A stretch of 63,305 bases of DNA, taken from an uncultured Oscillospiraceae bacterium (lineage in GTDB: Bacteria > Bacillota > Clostridia > Oscillospirales > Acutalibacteraceae). The position numbers and the translations under genes are program-made. Shown piece by piece: positions 40,786 to 48,806 of the stretch (its first letter is position 1; each line of letters starts with the position of its first letter). Under the pieces are notes generated by a model. It ran no database searches and had not been told where the DNA came from. It saw nothing but the letters and a program-made list of their open reading frames with translations. The stretch is taken from positions 1 to 63,305 of the forward strand of contig URFL01000013.1 of NCBI GenBank assembly GCA_900547105.1, given 5' to 3'.

Positions 40786-41289
40786 TCAAAACAGGGCGAT
40801 GATCCACGGGATCAGATAGGTCACCACGCACATAATGGTGGTGGCGAGCAGCAGCCCCAGCAAAATCGCGGGGAACGCTTTTTTGAAGGGGATGTCCAGC
40901 AGCGATGCGACCAGTGCGCCGGTCCATGCGCCGGTGCCCGGCAGCGGAATGCCGACAAACAGCACCAGTCCCCAAAACTCATATTTTTGAATTTTCTCGC
41001 TTTTGCCCATCGACTTTTTCTCCAGCTTTTCCACCAGCGGGCGGAACACGCGGGTGCGCTTCAGCCAGTTGAAGATGGGGGTGATGAACCAGAGGATCAG
41101 CGGGATGGGGATGATGTTGCCGACCAGACAGATGGCGATGGCGGGCACAATGTCAATGCCCAGCAGCGCTGCCGCGATCAACCCGCCGCGCAGCTCCAAA
41201 ATCGGGATCATCGAAATGATGAAGATGATCCACTCTTTGGGAATACCGCCGAGTGCCTCGGTGAACCAGGTGGCCAGTGATTCGGTCAT
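40786..41289 (-). CDS. Small multidrug export family (COG2426) membrane protein
   Basis: 167 residues. Membrane segments and re-entrant loops with family motifs ISMIPILELRGGLIAAAL and LFVGIPLPGTGAWTGALVAS, in which conserved E-x-R-G and P-x-P-G-T-G-A residues face each other, as in the distantly related DedA proteins. A basic amphipathic stretch (LVEKLEKKSMGKSEKIQKYE) lies between the halves. Starts 15 bases after the glyQS stop on the same strand, so likely co-transcribed with it. Transport substrate unknown. Confidence 0.85.
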   Translation of the reverse strand: MTESLATWFTEALGGIPKEWIIFIISMIPILELRGGLIAAALLGIDIVPAIAICLVGNIIPIPLILWFITPIFNWLKRTRVFRPLVEKLEKKSMGKSEKIQKYEFWGLVLFVGIPLPGTGAWTGALVASLLDIPFKKAFPAILLGLLLATTIMCVVTYLIPWIIALF

Positions 41290-41304
41290 AGCGGTATCCT
41301 TTCC

Positions 41305-42708
41305 TTAAAAGCGCAGCTTGTCCGCCAGATACGCCGGCAGGCTGTCGATGGCGACCCGCTCCTGCTGCATGGAATCGCGCTCGCGCACGGTCACGCAGCC
41401 GTCCTCGGCGGATTCAAAGTCGTAGGTGATGCAAAACGGCGTGCCGATCTCGTCCTCGCGGCGATAGCGCTTGCCGATGGAGCCGGCTTCGTCGTAATCC
41501 ACCATAAAGTCCTGCGCCAAGCGCGCATACACCTGCTGCGCACCCTCGCTCAGCTTTTTGGACAATGGCAGCACCGCCGCCTTAAACGGCGCGAGCGCCG
41601 GATGCAGCCGCATCACCACGCGGGTATCGTTCTTTTCGGCGTCCACCACTTCTTCGTCGTACGCGTCGCACAGCACCGCCAGCACGCTGCGCTCCACCCC
41701 AAGACTCGGCTCGATCACATACGGGATGTAGTGTTCGCCGGTTTCCTGATCGAAATAGGTCAGATCCTTGCCGGAGGTGTTCTGGTGCTGGGTCAGGTCG
41801 TAATCGGTGCGATCCGCCACACCCCACAGCTCACCCCAGCCGAACGGGAACAGGAACTCGAAGTCGGTGGTCGCTTTGGAATAGAAGCACAGCTCCTCGG
41901 GATCGTGGTCACGCAGACGCAAATTCTCGTCTTTCAGACCGATGCTCAGCAGGAACTGGTGGCAGAAATTGCGCCAGTATTGGAACCATTCCAGATCGGT
42001 GCCGGGTTTGCAGAAAAATTCCAGCTCCATCTGCTCGAATTCGCGCACACGGAAGATGAAGTTGCCGGGCGTGATCTCGTTGCGGAAGGATTTGCCAATC
42101 TGACCGATGCCGAACGGCAGCTTGCGCCGGGTGGTGCGCTGCACATTCACAAAGTTGGTAAAGATGCCCTGCGCGGTTTCGGGACGCAGATACACCGTGT
42201 TTTTCGCATCCTCGGTGACACCCTGGAAGGTTTTGAACATCAGGTTAAACTGCCGGATGTCGGTAAAGTTGTGCTTGCCGCAGGTGGGGCAGGGGACCTC
42301 GTGCTCGTCGATAAAGGCTTTCATTTCCTCCTGCGAGAACGCGTCGATGGGCTTGTCCAGCGTAAAGCCGTTTTCGGCGCACCAATCTTCGATCAACTTG
42401 TCCGCGCGGAACCGCTCGTGGCACTCGCGGCAATCCATCAGCGGATCCGAAAAGCCCGCCAGGTGACCGCTGGCGACCCAGGTTTGCGGGTTCATCAAAA
42501 TGGCGGCATCCAGCCCCACATTGTAGGGGTTTTCCTGCACGAATTTTTTCCACCACGCGCGCTTGACGTTGTTTTTCAGTTCCACGCCCAGCGGGCCGTA
42601 GTCCCATGTGTTGGCGAGTCCGCCGTAAATTTCCGATCCCGGAAACACAAAGCCACGGCTTTTGCAAAGCGTGACGATCTTGTCCATCGTTTTGTCCGCG
42701 TTGTTCAT
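41305..42708 (-). CDS. glyQS: Glycine-tRNA ligase, single-chain type
   Basis: Charges tRNA-Gly; the matching tRNA-Gly gene is at 9.4 kb. 467 residues from ATG 42708, behind AGGAGG. Class II synthetase: GFVFPGSEIYGGLANTWDYG, motif 2 in FRNEITPGNFIFRVREFEQM, and motif 3 in PSLGVERSVLAVL. An insertion domain includes CRECHERF and CPTCGKHNF, likely a metal site. The C-terminal anticodon domain (VVMRLHPALAPFKAAVLPL) is complete. This is the dimeric form, as in many Firmicutes. Confidence 0.96.
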   Translation of the reverse strand: MNNADKTMDKIVTLCKSRGFVFPGSEIYGGLANTWDYGPLGVELKNNVKRAWWKKFVQENPYNVGLDAAILMNPQTWVASGHLAGFSDPLMDCRECHERFRADKLIEDWCAENGFTLDKPIDAFSQEEMKAFIDEHEVPCPTCGKHNFTDIRQFNLMFKTFQGVTEDAKNTVYLRPETAQGIFTNFVNVQRTTRRKLPFGIGQIGKSFRNEITPGNFIFRVREFEQMELEFFCKPGTDLEWFQYWRNFCHQFLLSIGLKDENLRLRDHDPEELCFYSKATTDFEFLFPFGWGELWGVADRTDYDLTQHQNTSGKDLTYFDQETGEHYIPYVIEPSLGVERSVLAVLCDAYDEEVVDAEKNDTRVVMRLHPALAPFKAAVLPLSKKLSEGAQQVYARLAQDFMVDYDEAGSIGKRYRREDEIGTPFCITYDFESAEDGCVTVRERDSMQQERVAIDSLPAYLADKLRF

Positions 42709-42741
42709 GTTGATCCTCCTACCAAATTGTTTCGTCGTTTT

Positions 42742-42770
42742 AGTGTAATACGAAAGCCGAATATTGTCAA
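42742..42770 (-). promoter_or_regulatory. Promoter of glyQS
   Basis: On the minus strand TTGACA (42770-42765), 17 bases, TACACT (42747-42742), 34 bases before the start. Confidence 0.8.
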
Positions 42771-42779
42771 CCCTTCCAA

Positions 42780-42808
42780 TTGTTATCGCTTTCACAAAAC
42801 GATATAAT
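42780..42808 (+). promoter_or_regulatory. Promoter of the GH43 gene with embedded cre site
   Basis: TTGTTA (42780-42785), 17-base spacer, TATAAT (42803-42808). Read on the minus strand, 42794-42781 is TGAAAGCGATAACA, an exact match to the catabolite responsive element consensus TGWAANCGNTNWCA, placed across -35 and spacer so that CcpA (or a LacI-type regulator) would block the polymerase. Confidence 0.7.
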
Positions 42809-42907
42809 AACAATATCGGGTATATTTGCAATGCCGGCAGTGGATAGGGCTGACCGGCAGCGCGGCCCGACAGAGAGCTAGACGGAAAGAGAAAGAAGGA
42901 GAATGGC

Positions 42908-45292
42908 ATGAACAAACGCAAAACCCTGCGCACGCTGTTGGCGGCCGTATCGTCTGCAGCGCTGCTGGCCACCCCGGCCGCTGGCTTTGCCGTGGCGGAG
43001 GAGCAGCCGGTTACGTATGCTTTGGGCGATATTGACGCCAACGGCAAGATCGATTCGATCGACGCGCTGATCGCGCTGCAATATGCGGCGGATCTCATCA
43101 CGCTGGACGAGGATCAGATCAAACGAGGCAATGTGGATCAAAGCGAGGACGGCGTGACCTCGATGGATGCGCTGCTGATTCTGCAATACGATTCCCAGTA
43201 CATTTCGGAATTCCCGCAGCCGGTGGTGCGCACTTCCGGCAACCCCATTTTCACCGACATCTTCACCGCCGACCCGTCGGCGCATGTGTGGAATGTGGAC
43301 GGCGATGACCGGCTGTATGTGTACGCGTCGCACGACCAGTTCCCGGCGCGCGGCTGCGATCTGATGGACCGTTATCACATCTATTCCACCTCCAACATGG
43401 TGGATTGGTACGACCACGGCGAAGTGCTGTCGTCCGACGATGTGGAGTGGGGACGCGAAGAGGGCGGCTTCATGTGGGCCCCCGACGCGGCGTATAAAGA
43501 TGGTACCTATTATTATTTCTTCCCGCATCCCAGCGATACCAACTGGAACGATTCGTGGAAGATCGGCGTTGCCACCAGCAGCAAACCGGCGGAGGATTTC
43601 TCGGTGGTGACCAAAAAAGCGGATGGCAGCGATTATCAGGGCTATCTGGAAGGCATCCCCTATGACGAAACCGGCCACGGCTTGATTGACCCCTGCGTGT
43701 TCGAGGATACCGACGGCAAATTCTATCTGTCGGTTGGCGGCGCGGGCAAATGCTACATCGCCGAGATGACCGATGATCTGCTGGGTGTGAAACCCGAAAC
43801 CTGGAAAGATATCACCGAGGATTTGGAATATCCCGGTGCCGATCGTATTAATCGTGGAGATGGCACAGACTACCGCGATTTCCACGAGGGCTCGTGGATT
43901 TTCAAACGCAACGACAAATATTATCTGATGTATCCTGATGGACACGACAAAAATGATGATGGCCGGGACGGCGGCAACGAGATGCGCTATGCGATCGCGG
44001 ATAATGTGATGGGTCCCTACAAAGCGCAGGCGGAACCGATTCTGGGACCGGTGACCGATTGCGACACCACCCACGGCTCGATCGTCGAGTACAAGGGCGA
44101 ATGGTACATCTTCTATCATAACGGTGCGCTGTCCGGCGCGGGTAACCTGCGCTCGGTGTGCGTGGACAAGGTGGAATTCAACGAGGATGGCACCATCAAA
44201 CCGGTGGTGCAGACCACGACCGGTGTGCCGGCGATCGGCCCGGCGGAAACCGGCAAATACGCGCCCAACCAGACCGGCGCGCTGCTGCTCAGCGATGAAA
44301 CCATCCAGCAGTACAAAGATACCTATGATTATGCGTATGACTACAGCCTCGGCTTCGCCAAGGTGGATGTGGATATGACCAAGGTGGCGGATGACAAGTG
44401 CCAGCAGGACGAGGATGGCAACTTGATTCTGGACGACGACGGCAACCGCATCCCGAAAGAGCGTCCGAAGATCGTCGGTTCCGGCGACAACCGCCACACC
44501 GAAACGCTGACCGCGCCGGGTGCCTATCTGCAGTTTGACGGCATCATCGGCGGCAAAACCGATGGCAAAGCGCTGCTGGAGGTGCACTATGGCTCGGCGG
44601 ATAAGCCCAGCTTCCAGGTGCGTTCCAGCGGTATGGAGGGCGGCGGCATTACCGCCACCACCAGCTACTATATGCGCATGACCACCACCGGCAGCTGGAG
44701 CGATTACAGCGGCGTGGCGTATTGCCTGATCGATCTGAAAGCCGGCGTGGAAAACTCCATCTGGCTGGCGTCCGGCTCGGGCGGCGCGAACTTCACGAAC
44801 ATTCGGGTGTATCTGCCGAAAGACAATGTGGATCCCGACCATCCGGAAGCGATTGACCCGACGGTGGTCAACTTGAAACCGTACACCGGTCCGGCGACCC
44901 GCTACACGATGGAAAATGCCACCGTGGGCACCACGGTGGAGGGCGGCTTTGCCCCCAATGTCAACAGCGAGGGCATCGTGCAGAATATGCACCATCAGGG
45001 CGCGTATGTCGAGCTGGCGAACATCGACGGCGGCAAAGGCGGTCGTGCTATGATCACGGTGGAGTATTCCTCCATGGGCAGCGGCTCGGTGATCGCCTCC
45101 GCCAACGGTAATACGGTGGGGTTCGGCTCCGAGTTGGGCTTTGCCACCACCGGTGACTGGGGTGCCTACACCGGTGCCACCAGTGGCTTGGTTGATCTGA
45201 ACGCCGGCACCGACAACGTGGTGCGGCTCAGCGGTACAGGCGGCGGTCTGAACATCCGCTCGATCACCATCACCTTGGTGCCGCAGGACTAA
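42908..45292 (+). CDS. Secreted GH43-type glycosidase with N-terminal dockerin and C-terminal carbohydrate-binding domains
   Basis: 794 residues. Signal peptide (about 1-31, SAALLATPAAGFAVA end). A type I dockerin (about 39-105) follows directly, with two calcium loops GDIDANGKIDSIDALIALQY and GNVDQSEDGVTSMDALLILQ. A five-bladed GH43 propeller spans about 112-450; the catalytic acids probably lie in FTDIFTADPS, GHGLIDPCVFED and RDFHEGSWIF. Two related C-terminal jelly-roll domains (CBM6/35-like; about 500-640 and 660-794) end the protein. GH43 enzymes remove arabinose or xylose from plant polysaccharides; the exact linkage is not predictable. The N-terminal dockerin position is unusual. Promoter carries a cre site. 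Confidence 0.88.
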   Translation: MNKRKTLRTLLAAVSSAALLATPAAGFAVAEEQPVTYALGDIDANGKIDSIDALIALQYAADLITLDEDQIKRGNVDQSEDGVTSMDALLILQYDSQYISEFPQPVVRTSGNPIFTDIFTADPSAHVWNVDGDDRLYVYASHDQFPARGCDLMDRYHIYSTSNMVDWYDHGEVLSSDDVEWGREEGGFMWAPDAAYKDGTYYYFFPHPSDTNWNDSWKIGVATSSKPAEDFSVVTKKADGSDYQGYLEGIPYDETGHGLIDPCVFEDTDGKFYLSVGGAGKCYIAEMTDDLLGVKPETWKDITEDLEYPGADRINRGDGTDYRDFHEGSWIFKRNDKYYLMYPDGHDKNDDGRDGGNEMRYAIADNVMGPYKAQAEPILGPVTDCDTTHGSIVEYKGEWYIFYHNGALSGAGNLRSVCVDKVEFNEDGTIKPVVQTTTGVPAIGPAETGKYAPNQTGALLLSDETIQQYKDTYDYAYDYSLGFAKVDVDMTKVADDKCQQDEDGNLILDDDGNRIPKERPKIVGSGDNRHTETLTAPGAYLQFDGIIGGKTDGKALLEVHYGSADKPSFQVRSSGMEGGGITATTSYYMRMTTTGSWSDYSGVAYCLIDLKAGVENSIWLASGSGGANFTNIRVYLPKDNVDPDHPEAIDPTVVNLKPYTGPATRYTMENATVGTTVEGGFAPNVNSEGIVQNMHHQGAYVELANIDGGKGGRAMITVEYSSMGSGSVIASANGNTVGFGSELGFATTGDWGAYTGATSGLVDLNAGTDNVVRLSGTGGGLNIRSITITLVPQD

Positions 45293-45309
45293 TGCTTCGA
45301 TAACACCAA

Positions 45310-45347
45310 AAGGACCCGACAACGGATATCCGTTGTCGGGTCTTTTC
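45310..45347. terminator. Bidirectional terminator between GH43 and amidase genes
   Basis: AAAAGGACCCGACAACGGAT pairs with ATCCGTTGTCGGGTCTTTT (one bulge). It serves the plus-strand GH43 gene and marks the end of the minus-strand phage lysis operon. Confidence 0.88.
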
Positions 45348-45356
45348 GCATATACG

Positions 45357-46307
45357 TTATTCGAGGGTGATTTGCAGCCGGTCGAACGACACGCCGAACG
45401 CGCCGGCGTAGCCGTCCATGCCCTTGCTTTTATCCGCATTGGTTTGCCACGGCCAATAGCCGCCCTTGCCGGGCGACACGCGATACTTGGCTTTGCGGGA
45501 TGTTGCCCCCTTGGCGGGGGTGAAGCGAATCTCGATCGCGTCGATGGTTTGTCCGTTGCCGGCGTAGCCGTTGGCGCTGTCGGCGGTGTTGTACCCGGTC
45601 ACATACGGCAGCCAGCGCCCGCCTTTGATGTGCACGCGGTACTTAACGCTGCCGCCGGTGACGCGAATCGCCACGTCGGTGACCGGCTGTCCCGGTAATC
45701 CGGCATAATCCGCCAGCCCCCTGACCTCCGGCAGCCAGCGCCCGCCGGTGCACACACAGTACACCACCGCCGGAGTCGCCGGAGCGCTCGGCTTGGCAGC
45801 GGGCTTAGTCGGTGTGGCGGGCGTGGCCGCCGCCAACTGCGTTTGTACCATCGCTACAAAGCGTGCCCACCCGCGATCCAGCGTGCGGTGCGGGCAATAT
45901 TTGCCGTTGTAATCCTGATGCTTTTTCAGCCGTTCGATGCCCAGCCCATATTTGCGCAGCAGCGATGCCGCCAGCTCGGCGGCGTTGCGCTCGGCGGCGT
46001 CAAATTTAGCGCCGCCGCTTTTGCTGTAGCAAATCTCGATGGATAATCCCCGGCGGTTGCCGTCGCCGTTGCCGTCGCCCGCGTGCCACGCGTTGCGGTT
46101 TTCCGGGATGCCCTGCACAATCTCCTTGTCGTCCACGGCGTAGTGAAATCCCACTTCGCTGTCGTTGCGGCGCATATACGCCACCTCATCGGCGGCAGAC
46201 GCATCGTTGGCGGTGTTGTGGATGACCACGAATTGCGGCTTTAGTGCATACGGGCACTTTCGCTCATAGCGGTCGGGGCTGACCAGATTTTGTGTGATCT
46301 TCACCAT
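45357..46307 (-). CDS. Phage endolysin, N-acetylmuramoyl-L-alanine amidase
   Basis: 316 residues. The N-terminal amidase_2 domain (about 1-155) cuts the bond between muramic acid and the peptide stem; zinc ligands are in VVIHNTAND, NRNAWHAGDG and KYCPHRTLD. A Pro/Ala linker follows, then three copies of a Trp-containing wall-binding repeat (GGRWLPEVRGLADYAGLPGQ, GGRWLPYVTGYNTADSANG, KGGYWPWQTNADKSKGMDGY). No signal peptide, so it needs the holin encoded just upstream. Last gene of the fibre/lysis operon. The architecture is that of XlyA/CwlA-type prophage lysins. Confidence 0.93.
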   Translation of the reverse strand: MVKITQNLVSPDRYERKCPYALKPQFVVIHNTANDASAADEVAYMRRNDSEVGFHYAVDDKEIVQGIPENRNAWHAGDGNGDGNRRGLSIEICYSKSGGAKFDAAERNAAELAASLLRKYGLGIERLKKHQDYNGKYCPHRTLDRGWARFVAMVQTQLAAATPATPTKPAAKPSAPATPAVVYCVCTGGRWLPEVRGLADYAGLPGQPVTDVAIRVTGGSVKYRVHIKGGRWLPYVTGYNTADSANGYAGNGQTIDAIEIRFTPAKGATSRKAKYRVSPGKGGYWPWQTNADKSKGMDGYAGAFGVSFDRLQITLE

Positions 46308-46310
46308 CGG

Positions 46311-46598
46311 TCAGGACCCCTTTTTGGTCTGGTGGATGATCTGGTGAACATACACGCTGGCACCCGCCGCCAACACGCCTTGGGTGATCGCGGTGAACAC
46401 CGCCATCATCAGCTCCTGCCAGCCGCTGAACGGCGTGGTCGCCAGCACATACAGTCCCGCCAGCACAATACCCGCCACCCCCAGCAGCGCGGGGATCCAT
46501 TTGTCCGCGAGCTTGCTTTTCTTTAACCCGATGCCGACCAAATACAGCACCGGGATCAACACCAGCAATTCCGGTTTCACATATTCCTGTATCTCCAT
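46311..46598 (-). CDS. Phage holin
   Basis: 95 residues from ATG 46598, behind AAAGGAG. Three hydrophobic helices (LLVLIPVLYLVGIGL, WIPALLGVAGIVLAGLYVLA, LMMAVFTAITQGVLAAGASV) and a charged end (HQIIHQTKKGS), matching A118-type holins. It forms the membrane hole that lets the amidase reach the wall. Ends 3 bases before the amidase start. Confidence 0.88.
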   Translation of the reverse strand: MEIQEYVKPELLVLIPVLYLVGIGLKKSKLADKWIPALLGVAGIVLAGLYVLATTPFSGWQELMMAVFTAITQGVLAAGASVYVHQIIHQTKKGS

Positions 46599-46630
46599 AC
46601 AGTGTGTCTCCTTTATAATATAGTACTCCA

Positions 46631-46933
46631 TTATATGCGCGTGCACAGCCATGCTATCCCGGTGGAGATGATCCCGCCCGAAAGCGCCGCGATGATGGCG
46701 GTCACGATCTGGTTCAGCCGCGCGCGGGGCTGATTTTCGATCGTGTCCACCTTTTGTTTTAGCTCGGTCACATTGCTGTTTGTGTGCTTGATCTCGGTGG
46801 TCAGCGCCACCAGCGTTTCGCTCATCGCTTTGATCTCGTTTTGCACGGCGCGCAATGCGTCCACCTGATGCTGCAGCGACTTGATGTGCTGATCGTGCCG
46901 CTCCAATTGAATAGGGATATCGGTGTCAGTCAT
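46631..46933 (-). CDS. Hemolysin XhlA-like lysis accessory protein
   Basis: 100 residues from ATG 46933, overlapping the fibre gene stop (ATGA). A long coiled coil (HDQHIKSLQHQVDALRAVQN, then EIKHTNSNVTELKQKVDTIE) is followed by one C-terminal transmembrane helix (IVTAIIAALSGGIISTGIAW). This is the layout of XhlA in PBSX, which associates with the holin. The order XhlA-holin-amidase also matches PBSX. Confidence 0.85.
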   Translation of the reverse strand: MTDTDIPIQLERHDQHIKSLQHQVDALRAVQNEIKAMSETLVALTTEIKHTNSNVTELKQKVDTIENQPRARLNQIVTAIIAALSGGIISTGIAWLCTRI

Positions 46934-48588
46934 GCGCTCGCCTCCAACGCTGCCACGCGGGCGGCGAGTGCCCGCAGCTCGTCGCGGGTGACATAATCCG
47001 TCAGGTCGATCGCTGTGCTGCCGATGCGTTCCCACCCGCTGCCGATATACATATACTCGTCGTAAGCGTTGCTCGCTTGCGGTTGGTCGGCAGGTAACAT
47101 ATAAATGGTGTTCGGATCCACCAGCGTCTGGATGGCGGTATCCACAATGCGCACGCGGGAAAGGGTGATGGTGTAATCGCCGTCCGCCGCAGCGGTTCCG
47201 TTGTTGGCGTACACATACACCATGATCTCGTTGACGCCGGTCCAAACAGCGGCGTTCGGCGCATCAAAATAGGTCAGCGGAATATCCCATTCGGTCGTGC
47301 CCTCGGTGATACGGGCGGGCGGCAAGCCGTAGGTCGCTACCGTTTCGGCGTTGTTTTGCCACCGCCGCAGCCGCACCTGCCCGGCGCGATAGCTGCCGCT
47401 GCCTGCCGCTTTGCGCAGCGTCAGCGTGAACCGCAGCCGTTTGGTGTTCGTGAGAGGGGTGACATCGGCGGCTTTGTTCAGCGGCACCCAGTTGGTGCTC
47501 ACCAGATCGCCGAATTTCGCCAGATTATCCACCGAAAACGAGCTGCGCCGGGCAGTCAGCACTTCGCCGTCCGCTTCCGGCAGCGCCGACACGATCTTGC
47601 GCCGCAGCGCACCGGACAGCACCTCCCGCACCTCGGTGCTGAGCTTCGGCATCGTGACCGCCGCGTCCGCGATGGTGCCGGTGGTCACCGCATTATACGG
47701 CAGAGTGGGATTTTGTACATCCAACACCACCACCCGGAATTGGCTGGGCTCGAATTTCATCAAATAGGTGCCCTGCGGCAGCTGCGGATAGGTCAGCTGC
47801 CGCCCCGCGGTGTCTACCACCGCATAGCGGTCCACGCTGCCGATAACGGTACATTCCGCCGATCCGGTTCCCGGCATGTACGGCAAAAATACCCGCATCA
47901 GCGTGCCGTCCGCCGGCAGCGTTCCCAGCCGATAGCTGTCGTCGCCCAGCACCGCCAGCGTGGGCAGCATCCCCGCCTTTACATCGTCCGCCAGCTTGTC
48001 GCCGGTGACGGCAGCGGGCGCGAGCTTGTCCGCGGTCACGGCGCCATTCGCCAATTTTGGCGCGGTGACCGCTCCCGCCGCCAGCTTGGCGGTGGTGATC
48101 GGCAGCATATTGCCGGCGGAAAGCGCCGCGCGATCGGCAGCGGCATCGGCGCGATCCGCCGCCTTGGAGGCGCTCTCCAGACAGCGCAGGATCTCCTGAT
48201 CCACCCGATAAGGCGCGGGATCCATTTGCACCGCGCTGCCGTAGGTGCTTTTTTCGATCAGCAGCTTGCCGACCGGCGTTTTGGCGACGATCGTGTCGGC
48301 AGCATCCCGCCCGACCACCTGGAACCGCAGCACACCGGCGACCGTCAGCTGCTGAAACAGCGCAATGGACACCGTGTCACTGCGGGCGACCACCGGCTCG
48401 CTGAGAATGGTTTCGCCCGCCGCCGTTTGAAAATCGAACTGCACATATACCACCCCGGCGGTAAAATTTGCCGGCAGCCGTACCTGCAGCGTGGTTGCCT
48501 GGTGTTCCTGTTCGTATCCGGCAAATTGGTAGTCGCCGCACGGCCGGATCGGTTTTGAAAAATCAACATACACACTTCGTATACTCAT
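46930..48588 (-). CDS. Phage tail fibre / receptor-binding protein
   Basis: 552 residues from ATG 48588 (AGGTGG upstream); the longer frame to 48684 lacks a ribosome site. The N-terminal domain (about 1-120, SVYVDFSKPIRPCGDYQFAG) resembles BppU-type baseplate attachment domains. A coiled coil (ESASKAADRADAAADRAALS) and repeated KLAxGAVTAxKLA units (KLAAGAVTAPKLANGAVTAD) form the shaft. The C-terminal part is beta-rich with a short helical end (RDELRALAARVAALEA). It would mediate host binding. First gene of the operon, about 165 bases from the SOS-type promoter. Confidence 0.8.
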   Translation of the reverse strand: MSIRSVYVDFSKPIRPCGDYQFAGYEQEHQATTLQVRLPANFTAGVVYVQFDFQTAAGETILSEPVVARSDTVSIALFQQLTVAGVLRFQVVGRDAADTIVAKTPVGKLLIEKSTYGSAVQMDPAPYRVDQEILRCLESASKAADRADAAADRAALSAGNMLPITTAKLAAGAVTAPKLANGAVTADKLAPAAVTGDKLADDVKAGMLPTLAVLGDDSYRLGTLPADGTLMRVFLPYMPGTGSAECTVIGSVDRYAVVDTAGRQLTYPQLPQGTYLMKFEPSQFRVVVLDVQNPTLPYNAVTTGTIADAAVTMPKLSTEVREVLSGALRRKIVSALPEADGEVLTARRSSFSVDNLAKFGDLVSTNWVPLNKAADVTPLTNTKRLRFTLTLRKAAGSGSYRAGQVRLRRWQNNAETVATYGLPPARITEGTTEWDIPLTYFDAPNAAVWTGVNEIMVYVYANNGTAAADGDYTITLSRVRIVDTAIQTLVDPNTIYMLPADQPQASNAYDEYMYIGSGWERIGSTAIDLTDYVTRDELRALAARVAALEASA

Positions 48589-48617
48589 CAAATATTCACC
48601 ACCTGTTTTTGTGTCGC

Positions 48618-48733
48618 AACCCGACCGGAGCCGGGTTCTTTGTGTCGCCGGAGGGCGGGGAGGCACCCTCCGGCGAGGTTGCATAATGCAACCATATCGG
48701 TAAAAGGGAACGGTCGAGAGGAAGGCTCGACCG
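48618..48733 (-). promoter_or_regulatory. Structured 5' leader of the fibre/lysis operon with four hairpins
   Basis: Between promoter and fibre gene lie four inverted repeats in about 115 bases: ACGGTCGAG/CTCGACCGT (48710-48733), GGTTGCAT/ATGCAACC (48677-48693), CGCCGGAGGG/CCCTCCGGCG (48646-48675) and AACCCG/CGGGTT (48618-48637). None carries a good T-run, so they look like RNA structure rather than simple terminators. Function unknown; antitermination or mRNA stability are possible. Confidence 0.6.
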
Positions 48734-48741
48734 TCCGAAAA

Positions 48742-48789
48742 AGAACATTTGTTCTAATTCTATGGTATCACATTTTGGCGGGTTTGGCA
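48742..48789 (-). promoter_or_regulatory. SOS-type promoter of the fibre/lysis operon
   Basis: On the minus strand: TTGCCA (48789-48784), 17 bases, TACCAT (48766-48761), AGAATTA, then GAACAAATGTTC (48753-48742), a perfect GAAC-N4-GTTC palindrome at the expected start site. The -10, the 7-base linker and the box repeat the arrangement at 11701-11725, 37 kb away. Confidence 0.85.
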
Positions 48790-48806
48790 AGGGGGCGACG
48801 CGATTT

